From assembly GCA_002343425.1 (NCBI GenBank), contig DDSO01000126.1:491-6119 (forward strand): 5,629 nt of DNA, given 5' to 3'. A program made the position numbers and the translations under genes. The notes beneath the pieces were generated by a model. That model worked only from the letters and a program-made list of their open reading frames with translations, ran no database searches and was not told the DNA's origin. Source of the DNA: Brevundimonas sp. UBA2388. GTDB taxonomy: Bacteria; Pseudomonadota; Alphaproteobacteria; Caulobacterales; Caulobacteraceae. Shown in pieces: positions 1 to 4,864 of this stretch. Each line of letters opens with the position of its first letter. Position 1 is the stretch's first letter.

Positions 1-386
1 ACCGTGCCGCGCAGCAGGGTGGCGTAGTGGCCCGACAGGGGGGCCACGATGAGAACCGCCGGGGCAGACGTGGGTTTCTTCGCCCGCTTCAGGTCGCCGA
101 CATGGCGGGCGAACCGCACCAGCCGGCACCAGGGCGAAGACCAGATCACCTGTTCGGTGGTCCGGACGTCCTTCTCGCCGATGGTGATGGTCTCCAGACC
201 CCAGGCGGGCTTGCCGTAGCGGCGCGTCACGCTCTCGAACAGCTCGGCCGAGGCAAAGGCCGTTCGGCCGATCGCGGTGTCCGAAGCCGGATTGAAGGGA
301 GAGGTCCAGAACTGGCGGGCCAACTGGGCCCCGAACCGGAACGGCGTCGCCGAGTGATAGGCGAGCTCGTGAAGCGAATAGAGCAT
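1..386 (-). CDS. phaZ: Intracellular polyhydroxyalkanoate depolymerase, N-terminal part (truncated by window edge)
   Basis: The product is predicted to hydrolyse intracellular polyhydroxyalkanoate granules, mobilising stored carbon in the cytoplasm. About 128 residues are visible. The protein opens with MLYSLHELAYHSATPF, the typical PhaZ start. It continues with a stretch resembling the family's 'YGKPAWGL' region (residues 57-64), then a 'CRLVRFAR' segment (87-94), and ends in VLIVAPLSGHYATLLRGT (111-128). That last segment matches the conserved 'VVAPLSGHHATLLRDTV' strand that opens the alpha/beta-hydrolase core. The catalytic cysteine/Asp/His region would lie beyond the left edge, so activity cannot be judged. 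The ATG at 386 is preceded by AAGGA with a 4-base gap, which supports this start. The gene is divergent from the sigma factor at 537. Family assignment is from remembered sequences and is strong; the symbol follows from it. Confidence 0.88.
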   Translation of the reverse strand, partial: MLYSLHELAYHSATPFRFGAQLARQFWTSPFNPASDTAIGRTAFASAELFESVTRRYGKPAWGLETITIGEKDVRTTEQVIWSSPWCRLVRFARHVGDLKRAKKPTSAPAVLIVAPLSGHYATLLRGT

Positions 387-425
387 GGAATCCTTGATAC
401 GGCGCGGCCGTTACGCGGCACAGCA

Positions 426-448
426 CCATAGAACGCATCGCACTGCAA
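426..448 (-). promoter_or_regulatory. Candidate phaZ promoter
   Basis: On the minus strand TTGCAG (448-443) is followed after 11 bases by CTATGG (431-426). The arrangement resembles the short-spaced housekeeping promoters described in Caulobacter (TTGACGS, 10-14 bases, GCTANAWC), but both boxes are imperfect. Transcription would begin near 419, giving a leader of roughly 30 bases that contains the AAGGA ribosome site of phaZ. This is a weak, position-based proposal. Confidence 0.25.
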
Positions 449-468
449 AAAGATTATTGAGCGGCGAA

Positions 469-486
469 ATTCGGCCGATTCGGACG
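469..486. repeat. 9-bp tandem repeat in the phaZ/sigma-factor divergent region
   Basis: ATTCGGCCG (469-477) is followed directly by ATTCGGACG (478-486), matching at 8 of 9 positions. It lies in the 150-bp region between divergent phaZ and the ECF sigma gene, about 50 bases upstream of the sigma-factor start. The position would suit a regulator site, but no regulator can be named from the sequence. Confidence 0.5.
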
Positions 487-536
487 GACCTGCACGATTC
501 CCTTGAACCGCCCGACGACTTGTCCGCACCTCTCAC

Positions 537-1109
537 ATGAAACGGGACGAACGGACGATGGTCAGGACGAAGGAGCAGCTTCTTGACGAGTATCTGGTCG
601 CGTCCGCGCGGGTCGGAGATCGTAGGGCGTTCGACCTTCTGGCCCGGCGTTGGGGCCGGAAGCTGCTGGCCCATGCCTGGCGTTTGACCGGCGACGCCGA
701 TCTGGCGCGGGAAGCCGCCCAGGACGGCTGGGTCGAAATCCTGCGCGGTCTGGGCAGGCTGCGCGACGAGCGCGCCTTTCCGGCCTGGGCCTATCAGATC
801 GTGACGCGCCGCTGCGCCCGCCAGATCGGACGGGTACGCCGCGAGCGCGCTCTGACGGCGGCCGTCGCGATCGAGCCGTTGGCCGAGGGCGAGTCGAACG
901 AGACGAGCGATCCCGGGGCCTCCGTCCGCCTGCGCGCTGCATTGGCCGCCCTGCCGGAGGGGCAGCGGGCGGCTGTCGGGCTGTTCTATCTCGAGGATTT
1001 GAGCGTCGCCGAAGTGGCGATCGCCCTGAACGTGCCGGCGGGCACGGTGAAAACCCGCCTGATGCATGCCCGCCGCACCTTGCGCGCGGTTCTGGAAGGA
1101 GACGTGTGA
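537..1109 (+). CDS. ECF-type RNA polymerase sigma factor
   Basis: This is a 190-residue sigma-70 family protein of the extracytoplasmic-function type: it has only regions sigma2 and sigma4, and would direct RNA polymerase to a dedicated promoter set. Sigma2 spans about residues 29-102, with the core-binding stretch 'AREAAQDGWVEILRGL' (57-72) and the promoter-melting/-10 part 'FPAWAYQIVTRRCARQIG' (81-98). Sigma4 spans about 131-184, with the helix-turn-helix 'LSVAEVAIALNVPAGTVKTRL' region around 155-175. The start is uncertain. The ATG at 537 has no clear Shine-Dalgarno sequence; an in-frame ATG at 558 would give 183 residues starting MVRTKEQLLDEYL and removes only unstructured sequence. Its stop overlaps the next gene (TGATG), so the two are probably translated together. 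No ECF subgroup can be assigned by eye, and the signal it answers to is unknown. Confidence 0.9.
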   Translation: MKRDERTMVRTKEQLLDEYLVASARVGDRRAFDLLARRWGRKLLAHAWRLTGDADLAREAAQDGWVEILRGLGRLRDERAFPAWAYQIVTRRCARQIGRVRRERALTAAVAIEPLAEGESNETSDPGASVRLRAALAALPEGQRAAVGLFYLEDLSVAEVAIALNVPAGTVKTRLMHARRTLRAVLEGDV

Positions 1110-1477
1110 TGCAGGATATCGACCGGATGATCGAGGAAGCCCTCGATGGCGAGGAACAGGCCCTGTTCCGGGAGACGGCGCGTGAGCCCGGCTTCTTCGA
1201 ACAGGCCTTCGGCCTGCTCGGAGGCCCGAACGGCTGGGTGAATGTCATCATGATGGTTGTGCAGGCGGCGCTGTTCATCGCCGGCCTCTGGGCCGGGTGG
1301 CGCTTCTTCGAGGCGGAGACGGCCCTGTCGGCCCTGCATTGGGGTCTGCCCGCGGCCGTCCTGGTGCTGGCGTCGTTGATCGTCAAGACGGCGATGATGC
1401 CGGAGATGCAGGCCAACCGGCTGATGCGCGAACTGAAACGGCTCCAGCTTCAGGCGGCGGTGGGTCGCAAGGGGTAG
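1109..1477 (+). CDS. Small two-helix membrane protein, DUF6768-like; putative partner of the ECF sigma factor
   Basis: This 122-residue protein has an acidic cytoplasmic-type N-terminus (MQDIDRMIEEALDGEEQALF), then a 'FFEQAFGLLGGPNGW' linker at 29-43. Two hydrophobic segments follow at about 44-66 and 77-97, and the C-terminus is basic and amphipathic (NRLMRELKRLQLQ, 103-115). The pattern matches my recollection of the DUF6768 family, whose members sit beside ECF sigma genes; that name is from memory. The ATG shares its first base with the last base of the sigma-factor stop, and GGAAGGA lies just upstream (1094-1100), so translational coupling is likely. Position and topology suggest a membrane partner, perhaps an anti-sigma factor. 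However, the HxxxCxxC zinc motif of classical anti-sigma domains is absent, and no cysteine occurs at all. An anti-sigma role is inference only. The protein could instead be a membrane stress sensor or a target of the sigma factor. Confidence 0.8.
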   Translation: MQDIDRMIEEALDGEEQALFRETAREPGFFEQAFGLLGGPNGWVNVIMMVVQAALFIAGLWAGWRFFEAETALSALHWGLPAAVLVLASLIVKTAMMPEMQANRLMRELKRLQLQAAVGRKG

Positions 1478-1494
1478 GATGTCCGGGGCGTTTT

Positions 1495-2124
1495 CTATCC
1501 GCGCGTCATGGCCTGTTCGATGATTCGGGCCGCGTTGGCGGGTCCGAGGTCGTGGCCGAGGGCGCTGCGGAACTGCCCGTCCGGTCCCATCAGATAGATC
1601 GTCAGCGAGTGGTTCATCGTATAGGCCTCGCCTTCGCCGACCTTCTGATAGACCGCGCGGTAGGCGTCGGCGGCGGCCCGGACCTGGGCCGGCGTGCCCG
1701 TCAGGCCGATGACCCCCTCGGGAAAGCCGTCGGAGGACAGATAGTCCTTCAGGGCCTGCGGGGTATCGCGTTCCGGGTCCACGGAGATGAAGACGATCTG
1801 GACGTCGTCGGCGCGGTCACCCAGCGCCGTCTTCGTCGCCTCAAGCATGCCCAGGGTCGTGGGGCAGTAGTCCGGGCAGTAGGTGAAGCCGAAGAAGACC
1901 AGGGTCCATTTGCCATTCAGCAGGGTCTGGTCGACGGCCTGACCGTCCTGGTTGACCAGCTGGAAAGGGCCGCCGACGCTGGGCTGTCCTGTCGAACTGA
2001 TCTGGCGCGAGGCCGATCCGGCGTCGCCGCGGCCGTTGACCATCACAATGGTTCCGACCGCCAGAACGGCGGCGACGGCGATGCAGACGCCGGCGAACAG
2101 CAGGATGGATCGACGCGGCATCAT
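1495..2124 (-). CDS. senC: SCO1/SenC/PrrC family copper chaperone
   Basis: This 209-residue membrane-anchored, periplasm-facing thioredoxin-fold protein is of the type that delivers copper to, or sets the redox state of, the CuA or CuB sites of terminal oxidases. An N-terminal anchor spans about residues 7-29. The copper site is complete: FGFTYCPDYCPTT gives the CxxxC pair C83 and C87, and the third ligand H172 sits in 'MNHSLTIYL'. The family's 'ISVDPERDTP' segment is at 113-122. Two adjacent ATG codons occur at 2124 and 2121; GAGAGG ends 4 bases before the first, so either could be used. The gene is divergent from regB with only 52 bp between them, a linkage also known in Rhodobacter, where SenC/PrrC affects oxidase assembly and RegB signalling. 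Its 3' end converges on the DUF6768-like gene with a 17-bp gap and no visible terminator hairpin. Confidence 0.93.
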   Translation of the reverse strand: MMPRRSILLFAGVCIAVAAVLAVGTIVMVNGRGDAGSASRQISSTGQPSVGGPFQLVNQDGQAVDQTLLNGKWTLVFFGFTYCPDYCPTTLGMLEATKTALGDRADDVQIVFISVDPERDTPQALKDYLSSDGFPEGVIGLTGTPAQVRAAADAYRAVYQKVGEGEAYTMNHSLTIYLMGPDGQFRSALGHDLGPANAARIIEQAMTRG

Positions 2125-2140
2125 GGCCCCTCTCGAAAAC

Positions 2141-2160
2141 GCGCACGTCCGCGCGCGTCC
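2141..2160. repeat. 10-bp tandem repeat in the senC-regB control region
   Basis: GCGCACGTCC (2141-2150) is followed directly by GCGCGCGTCC (2151-2160), identical at 9 of 10 positions. The period equals about one helical turn, so two bound proteins would sit on the same face of the DNA. It occupies the middle of the 52-bp region between divergent senC and regB and is the most obvious candidate for an operator there. The binding protein is unknown; RegA itself is one possibility. Confidence 0.5.
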
Positions 2161-2162
2161 GG

Positions 2163-2191
2163 TCTATAGAAGAGGCGTGAGCCTGTCCCAA
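2163..2191 (-). promoter_or_regulatory. Candidate senC promoter with a palindromic -10 element
   Basis: On the minus strand TTGGGA (2191-2186) and TATAGA (2168-2163) are separated by exactly 17 bases; each matches 4 of 6 positions of the general sigma-70 consensus. Transcription would start near 2156, leaving a leader of about 30 bases containing the GAGAGG ribosome site of senC. The -35 box falls inside the first codons of regB. The -10 lies in TCTATAGA (2163-2170), a perfect 8-bp palindrome, so the same box could also be read towards regB, although no good -35 exists in that direction. Confidence 0.4.
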
Positions 2192-3694
2192 GAGCATCCG
2201 GCGCCGCAGCCGCCGTCGCAGTTCGCGCCGGAGGATCCGGGCCGTTTCCCGGCCTGGCGCAACCTGCCGCGCCGCAGCCGGGGCCTGTCGCTGCGCACCC
2301 TCGTGATCCTGCGCTGGATGGCCATTGCGGGGCAGAGCGCGACGATCGGGATCGCCACCCTCTATTTCCATTTCGACCTGCCGCTTTGGGGCTGTCTGGC
2401 CGCCATCGGCGTCAGTGTGGCGATGAACCTGAACGCCACCGCCCGGCTGAAACGTAGCGACGGCTCCCTGCCCGACGGGCGGCTGACGGCGGCGCACCTC
2501 GGGTTCGATATTTTGCAGTTGTCGGTGCTGCTGGGGCTGACGGGCGGACTGCAGAACCCCTTCTGCCTGCTGCTGGTCGCGCCGGTGACGGTGGCGGCGG
2601 CCTCGCTGCCCGGACGGCAGGCGGCGTTGATGGGACTGCTGGTGCTGGCCGCGACGGTCAGCCTGTTCTTCGTCTCCCTGCCGCTGCCGTGGCAGGCGGG
2701 GACCGAATTGAACCTGCCGCCGCTCTACCGGTTCGGCATCGGCCTCGCCCTGATCACGGGGGTGATCTTCACCGCGGCCTATGCGTGGCGGGTCGCGGCG
2801 GACGCCGAGAAGCTGGAACTGGCCCTGGCCACCACGCAGGACGTACTGCAACGCGAGCAGCGGTTGGCGGCGCTGGGCGGCCTGGCGGCGGCGGCGGCGC
2901 ATGAGCTGGGCACGCCGCTGGCGACCATCCAGGTGGTGGCCCGCGAACTGCTGCGCGCCTCGGCCAAGGACGGCGCGGCCGCCGAGGATGCGGCCCTGAT
3001 CCTGCAGCAGGCCGAACGCTGCCGCGACATTCTCAAACGCCTGTCGCAGCAGCCGGAAGAGGGCGAGGCGGCCTTCGCCGAGGTGGGGCTGAAGGCCCTG
3101 CTGGAAGAGGTGGTGGAGCCGCACCGCGGCTTCGACCTCAACTTCGAGGTGTCGGTGCGCACGGCCTCGGGCGAGGCCGCGCCGCGCGTCCGTCGCCTGC
3201 CTGAGGTCATCCACGGACTGTCGACCCTGGTCGAGAACGCCGCCGATTTCGCCGGCTCGAAGGTGCGGGTGCGGGCCATCGTCGACGCCGGCTTCATCGA
3301 GATCGAAGTGGTGGACGACGGCCCCGGCTTCCCCGCCGACATCCTGCCCCGTCTGGGGGAGCCCTATGTGACCAGCCGGCCCCAGGGCAAGGCGCGGCGG
3401 GCCCTGTCGGCCCAGATCGCGGCCTCGGTCGCCGCCGCCACGCCGGGCAGGAAGGGAAAGAAGGAGGCGAAGCCGGAACCCGCGCCCGAAGCCATCGCCC
3501 CCAGCCAGGGCGGCATGGGACTGGGCTTCTTCATCGCCCGGACCCTGCTGGAACGGACCGGCGGCAAGGTATTCGTCGGCCCCGGAGACGGGGGACAGGC
3601 GCCGGCCAAGGGACAGGCGTCGGCAAAGGGGCAGGCCAAGGGCGCGCGCGTCGCTGTGCGCTGGCCCCGGCCGGCGCTGGAGGTGTCGTCGTGA
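2177..3694 (+). CDS. regB: Redox-sensing membrane histidine kinase RegB/PrrB/ActS
   Basis: This 505-residue sensor kinase should phosphorylate RegA in response to respiratory-chain redox state. The membrane domain has about six helices (near 42-64, 70-86, 107-121, 128-143, 149-168, 186-204), with the family's quinone-site motif GGLQNPF at 123-129. The H-box 'AAAHELGTPLATIQ' places the phospho-histidine at H242. C282 in 'QQAERCRDIL' lies exactly 40 residues later, the same distance as H225 to the redox-active C265 of Rhodobacter capsulatus RegB. The N-box is LVENAADFA (N354), the G1 box DDGPGFP (380-386) and the G2 box GGMGLGFF (445-452). Two oddities stand out: an Ala/Lys/Pro-rich insertion at about 401-443 within the ATP lid, and AKGQ-type repeats at 473-488. 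The GTG start is chosen because upstream in-frame ATG codons run into senC. AGAGG lies only one base before it, so initiation may be leaderless or use another codon. Confidence 0.92.
   Translation: MSLSQEHPAPQPPSQFAPEDPGRFPAWRNLPRRSRGLSLRTLVILRWMAIAGQSATIGIATLYFHFDLPLWGCLAAIGVSVAMNLNATARLKRSDGSLPDGRLTAAHLGFDILQLSVLLGLTGGLQNPFCLLLVAPVTVAAASLPGRQAALMGLLVLAATVSLFFVSLPLPWQAGTELNLPPLYRFGIGLALITGVIFTAAYAWRVAADAEKLELALATTQDVLQREQRLAALGGLAAAAAHELGTPLATIQVVARELLRASAKDGAAAEDAALILQQAERCRDILKRLSQQPEEGEAAFAEVGLKALLEEVVEPHRGFDLNFEVSVRTASGEAAPRVRRLPEVIHGLSTLVENAADFAGSKVRVRAIVDAGFIEIEVVDDGPGFPADILPRLGEPYVTSRPQGKARRALSAQIAASVAAATPGRKGKKEAKPEPAPEAIAPSQGGMGLGFFIARTLLERTGGKVFVGPGDGGQAPAKGQASAKGQAKGARVAVRWPRPALEVSS
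3593..3640 (+). repeat. Codon-phased tandem repeat within the regB 3' end
   Basis: Two 18-bp units (3593-3610 and 3611-3628, differing at three positions) are followed by a shortened 12-bp unit (3629-3640). They are in frame and encode GQAPAK, GQASAK and GQAK. The array sits in the loop before the last beta strand (ARVAVRWP) of the kinase domain. In-frame repeat expansion in a surface loop is the simplest explanation. Confidence 0.75.
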
Positions 3695-3764
3695 TGTCGC
3701 ACCCCCCATCTGAACCTTGACCGCACCCGTACTGTTACTGACTTGAGCCACCAGGAGAACGCCG

Positions 3765-4319
3765 ATGCCCGACGCTGAAGACCGGATCGCCGCCCTTGCG
3801 GACAAGACCCTGCTGGTGCTCGACGACGACAACGCCCTGCGCACCCGGCTGGGCCGCGCGCTGGAGAGCCGCGGCTTCGAGGTCACCCTCGCCGCCTCCC
3901 TGGCCGAGGCCTTCGAGGCGCTGAAGTCCTCCATCCCCGCCTTCGCCGTGCTGGACATGCGGCTGGAGGACGGCAACGGGCTGAAGGTGGTCGAGGCCAT
4001 CCGCGACCGGCGCGAGGACGCCCGGATCGTCATGCTGACCGGCTACGGCGCCATCGCCACGGCTGTGGCGGCGGTCAAGGCCGGGGCCGTCGACTATCTG
4101 CAGAAGCCCGCCGACGCCGACGACGTGGTCAAGGCCCTGCTGATGACCGGCGAAGCCCCCGAGCCGCCGGACAATCCAATGAGCGCCGACCGGGTCCGCT
4201 GGGAACATATCCAGCGGGTCTATGAGCTGTGCGACCACAATGTTTCGGAGACGGCGCGGCGACTGGGCATGCACCGGCGGACGCTGCAGCGGATTCTGGC
4301 GAAGCGGGCCCCGCGGTAG
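3765..4319 (+). CDS. regA: Response regulator RegA/PrrA/ActR
   Basis: This 184-residue global redox regulator would be activated by phosphotransfer from RegB and bind DNA to control respiratory and related energy genes. The receiver domain spans about 14-127: acidic pocket D20-D22 (LLVLDDDNALR), phospho-acceptor D64 in 'FAVLDMRLEDGNGL', T92 (MLTGYGAIATAV) and K114 (DYLQKPAD). A Pro-rich linker (131-138) leads to a Fis-type helix-turn-helix at about 142-184, where 'WEHIQRVYELC' and 'NVSETARRLGMHRRTLQRIL' are nearly invariant in this family. The length and complete C-terminus match the usual 180-190 residues. AGGAGA (3753-3758) stands 6 bases before the ATG, a strong ribosome site. The gene begins 70 bases after regB on the same strand, so co-transcription is likely, although the gap could hold a separate weak promoter. 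The pairing with RegB is well supported; the regulon here cannot be read from the window. Confidence 0.95.
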   Translation: MPDAEDRIAALADKTLLVLDDDNALRTRLGRALESRGFEVTLAASLAEAFEALKSSIPAFAVLDMRLEDGNGLKVVEAIRDRREDARIVMLTGYGAIATAVAAVKAGAVDYLQKPADADDVVKALLMTGEAPEPPDNPMSADRVRWEHIQRVYELCDHNVSETARRLGMHRRTLQRILAKRAPR

Positions 4320-4413
4320 GTTATCCGACGCGAGCTCGTTGCCCGCGCTTCAAAAGGCGCTATGGCGCTGCCTGAAAACGATCTGCTGAAACGCCCGGGC
4401 GAATAGGCTGCGG

Positions 4414-4707
4414 TCAGCCGCCGTCCGGCAGGCGTGAACCCTGCATCCGGCGCAGCATTTCCTGGCTGTCGCGGCGTTCGTCGGCGGTTTCGACGCTGCT
4501 GCGGCAGACGCGACGGCCGAAGCGTGATCCGGTCACCGGCTCGGTGCGGCAGACCTGGGTGATCGGCGAGCGCTCCGCACGGGCCTGCACGTCAACGGTC
4601 TCAAGGGAGACGACCGGAACGGCAGGCTGGACGGTGGCGGGAGCCTGGGCAGGCGCGGAGGTCTGCTGCATCAGGGCGAGGGAAGCGAACAAAAGGACGG
4701 GGGACAC
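4414..4707 (-). CDS. Small exported protein with a conserved-looking two-cysteine motif, function unknown
   Basis: The 97-residue protein begins at a GTG with AGGAGA (4720-4715) 7 bases upstream. This start gives a plausible signal peptide, with a hydrophobic run VLLFASLALM at 4-13 and an Ala-x-Ala-like site near 18-22, so export to the periplasm is predicted. The region after it is Ala/Pro/Val-rich (23-33). The C-terminal half holds C53 and C68 in 'QVCRTEPVTGSRFGRRVCRSS', followed by an acidic/basic helix ending 'SQEMLRRMQGSRLPDGG'. I recall similar short proteins with a 'CR..xVTGSR..RR.CR' core in Caulobacterales and sphingomonads, always without a known role. The cysteines are suited to a periplasmic disulfide. 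A longer reading frame upstream to 4845 is unlikely because it would cross the pnp terminator. The gene converges on regA. Confidence 0.75.
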   Translation of the reverse strand: MSPVLLFASLALMQQTSAPAQAPATVQPAVPVVSLETVDVQARAERSPITQVCRTEPVTGSRFGRRVCRSSVETADERRDSQEMLRRMQGSRLPDGG

Positions 4708-4736
4708 CGGGGGTTCTCCTGGAGATTTCGACAACC

Positions 4737-4765
4737 ATAGAGCCGCAATCAGGCGAAATTCGCAA
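4737..4765 (-). promoter_or_regulatory. Candidate promoter of the small exported protein
   Basis: On the minus strand TTGCGA (4765-4760) and CTCTAT (4742-4737) are 17 bases apart, between the pnp terminator and the GTG start at 4707. The -35 matches the general consensus at 4 of 6 positions, but the -10 is poor. The -35 box overlaps the palindrome GCGAAATTCGC (4753-4763). Independent transcription is expected because the gene follows a strong terminator, but these exact boxes are tentative. Confidence 0.25.
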
Positions 4766-4809
4766 ATCGCGTGTTCAGACCGCAGGCGGGGTTCAGGTCC
4801 GGAGCAGCG

Positions 4810-4838
4810 AAAAGGCCCCGGTGATTCCACCGGGGCCT
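4810..4838 (-). terminator. Intrinsic terminator of pnp
   Basis: An 11-bp perfect stem (AGGCCCCGGTG at 4813-4823 pairing with CACCGGGGCCT at 4828-4838) closes a 4-base loop. Read on the minus strand, it is followed by TTTT (4813-4810), the form of a rho-independent terminator. It lies 27 bases beyond the pnp stop codon and separates pnp from the small exported-protein gene. The plus-strand side has only a loose T-rich stretch, so the terminator is chiefly directional. Confidence 0.9.
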
Positions 4839-4864
4839 CCTTCATTCAGAGATGACGTCCAGCC

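Noticed and set aside
227..529. Minus-strand 100-codon frame across the phaZ start region
   Set aside because: It overlaps phaZ in another frame, is Arg/Ser-rich and has no recognisable content.
503..536. Autoregulated ECF promoter upstream of the sigma gene (TGAACC at 504-509)
   Set aside because: The box has an ECF-like AAC core, but no matching -10 (CGTC/CGTT type) lies at the usual 16-17 bp spacing.
1297..2169. A 290-codon plus-strand open frame across the DUF6768-like gene and senC
   Set aside because: It overlaps two well-supported genes in other frames, and its Gly/Arg/Asp-rich sequence resembles no protein family.
1952..2176. N-terminal extension of regB to an ATG at 1952
   Set aside because: The added residues are antisense to the senC N-terminus and would lengthen RegB beyond its usual size without adding a motif.
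3694..3720. Eight-codon frame (MSHPPSEP) overlapping the regB stop as TGATG
   Set aside because: It is too short and has no ribosome site of its own; the overlap is most likely coincidence. It could be a relic of an earlier regB-regA junction, but nothing supports that.
3717..3741. A separate regA promoter starting with TTGACC in the regB-regA gap
   Set aside because: The -35-like box is good, but no acceptable -10 occurs at 10-14 or 16-18 bases. It is left as a possibility rather than a feature.
1841..4033. A 730-codon open frame on the minus strand across regB and the senC start
   Set aside because: It is antisense to regB with its insertion and repeat, reads as Arg/Gln/His-rich low-complexity protein, and shows no family motif. 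Long antisense frames are normal in GC-rich genes with strong third-position bias.
4320..4413. Terminator between regA and the convergent small gene
   Set aside because: Only short inverted repeats are present (GCGC-TATG-GCGC near 4357-4368 and the loopless palindrome CGCCCGGGCG near 4392), with no following T-run.
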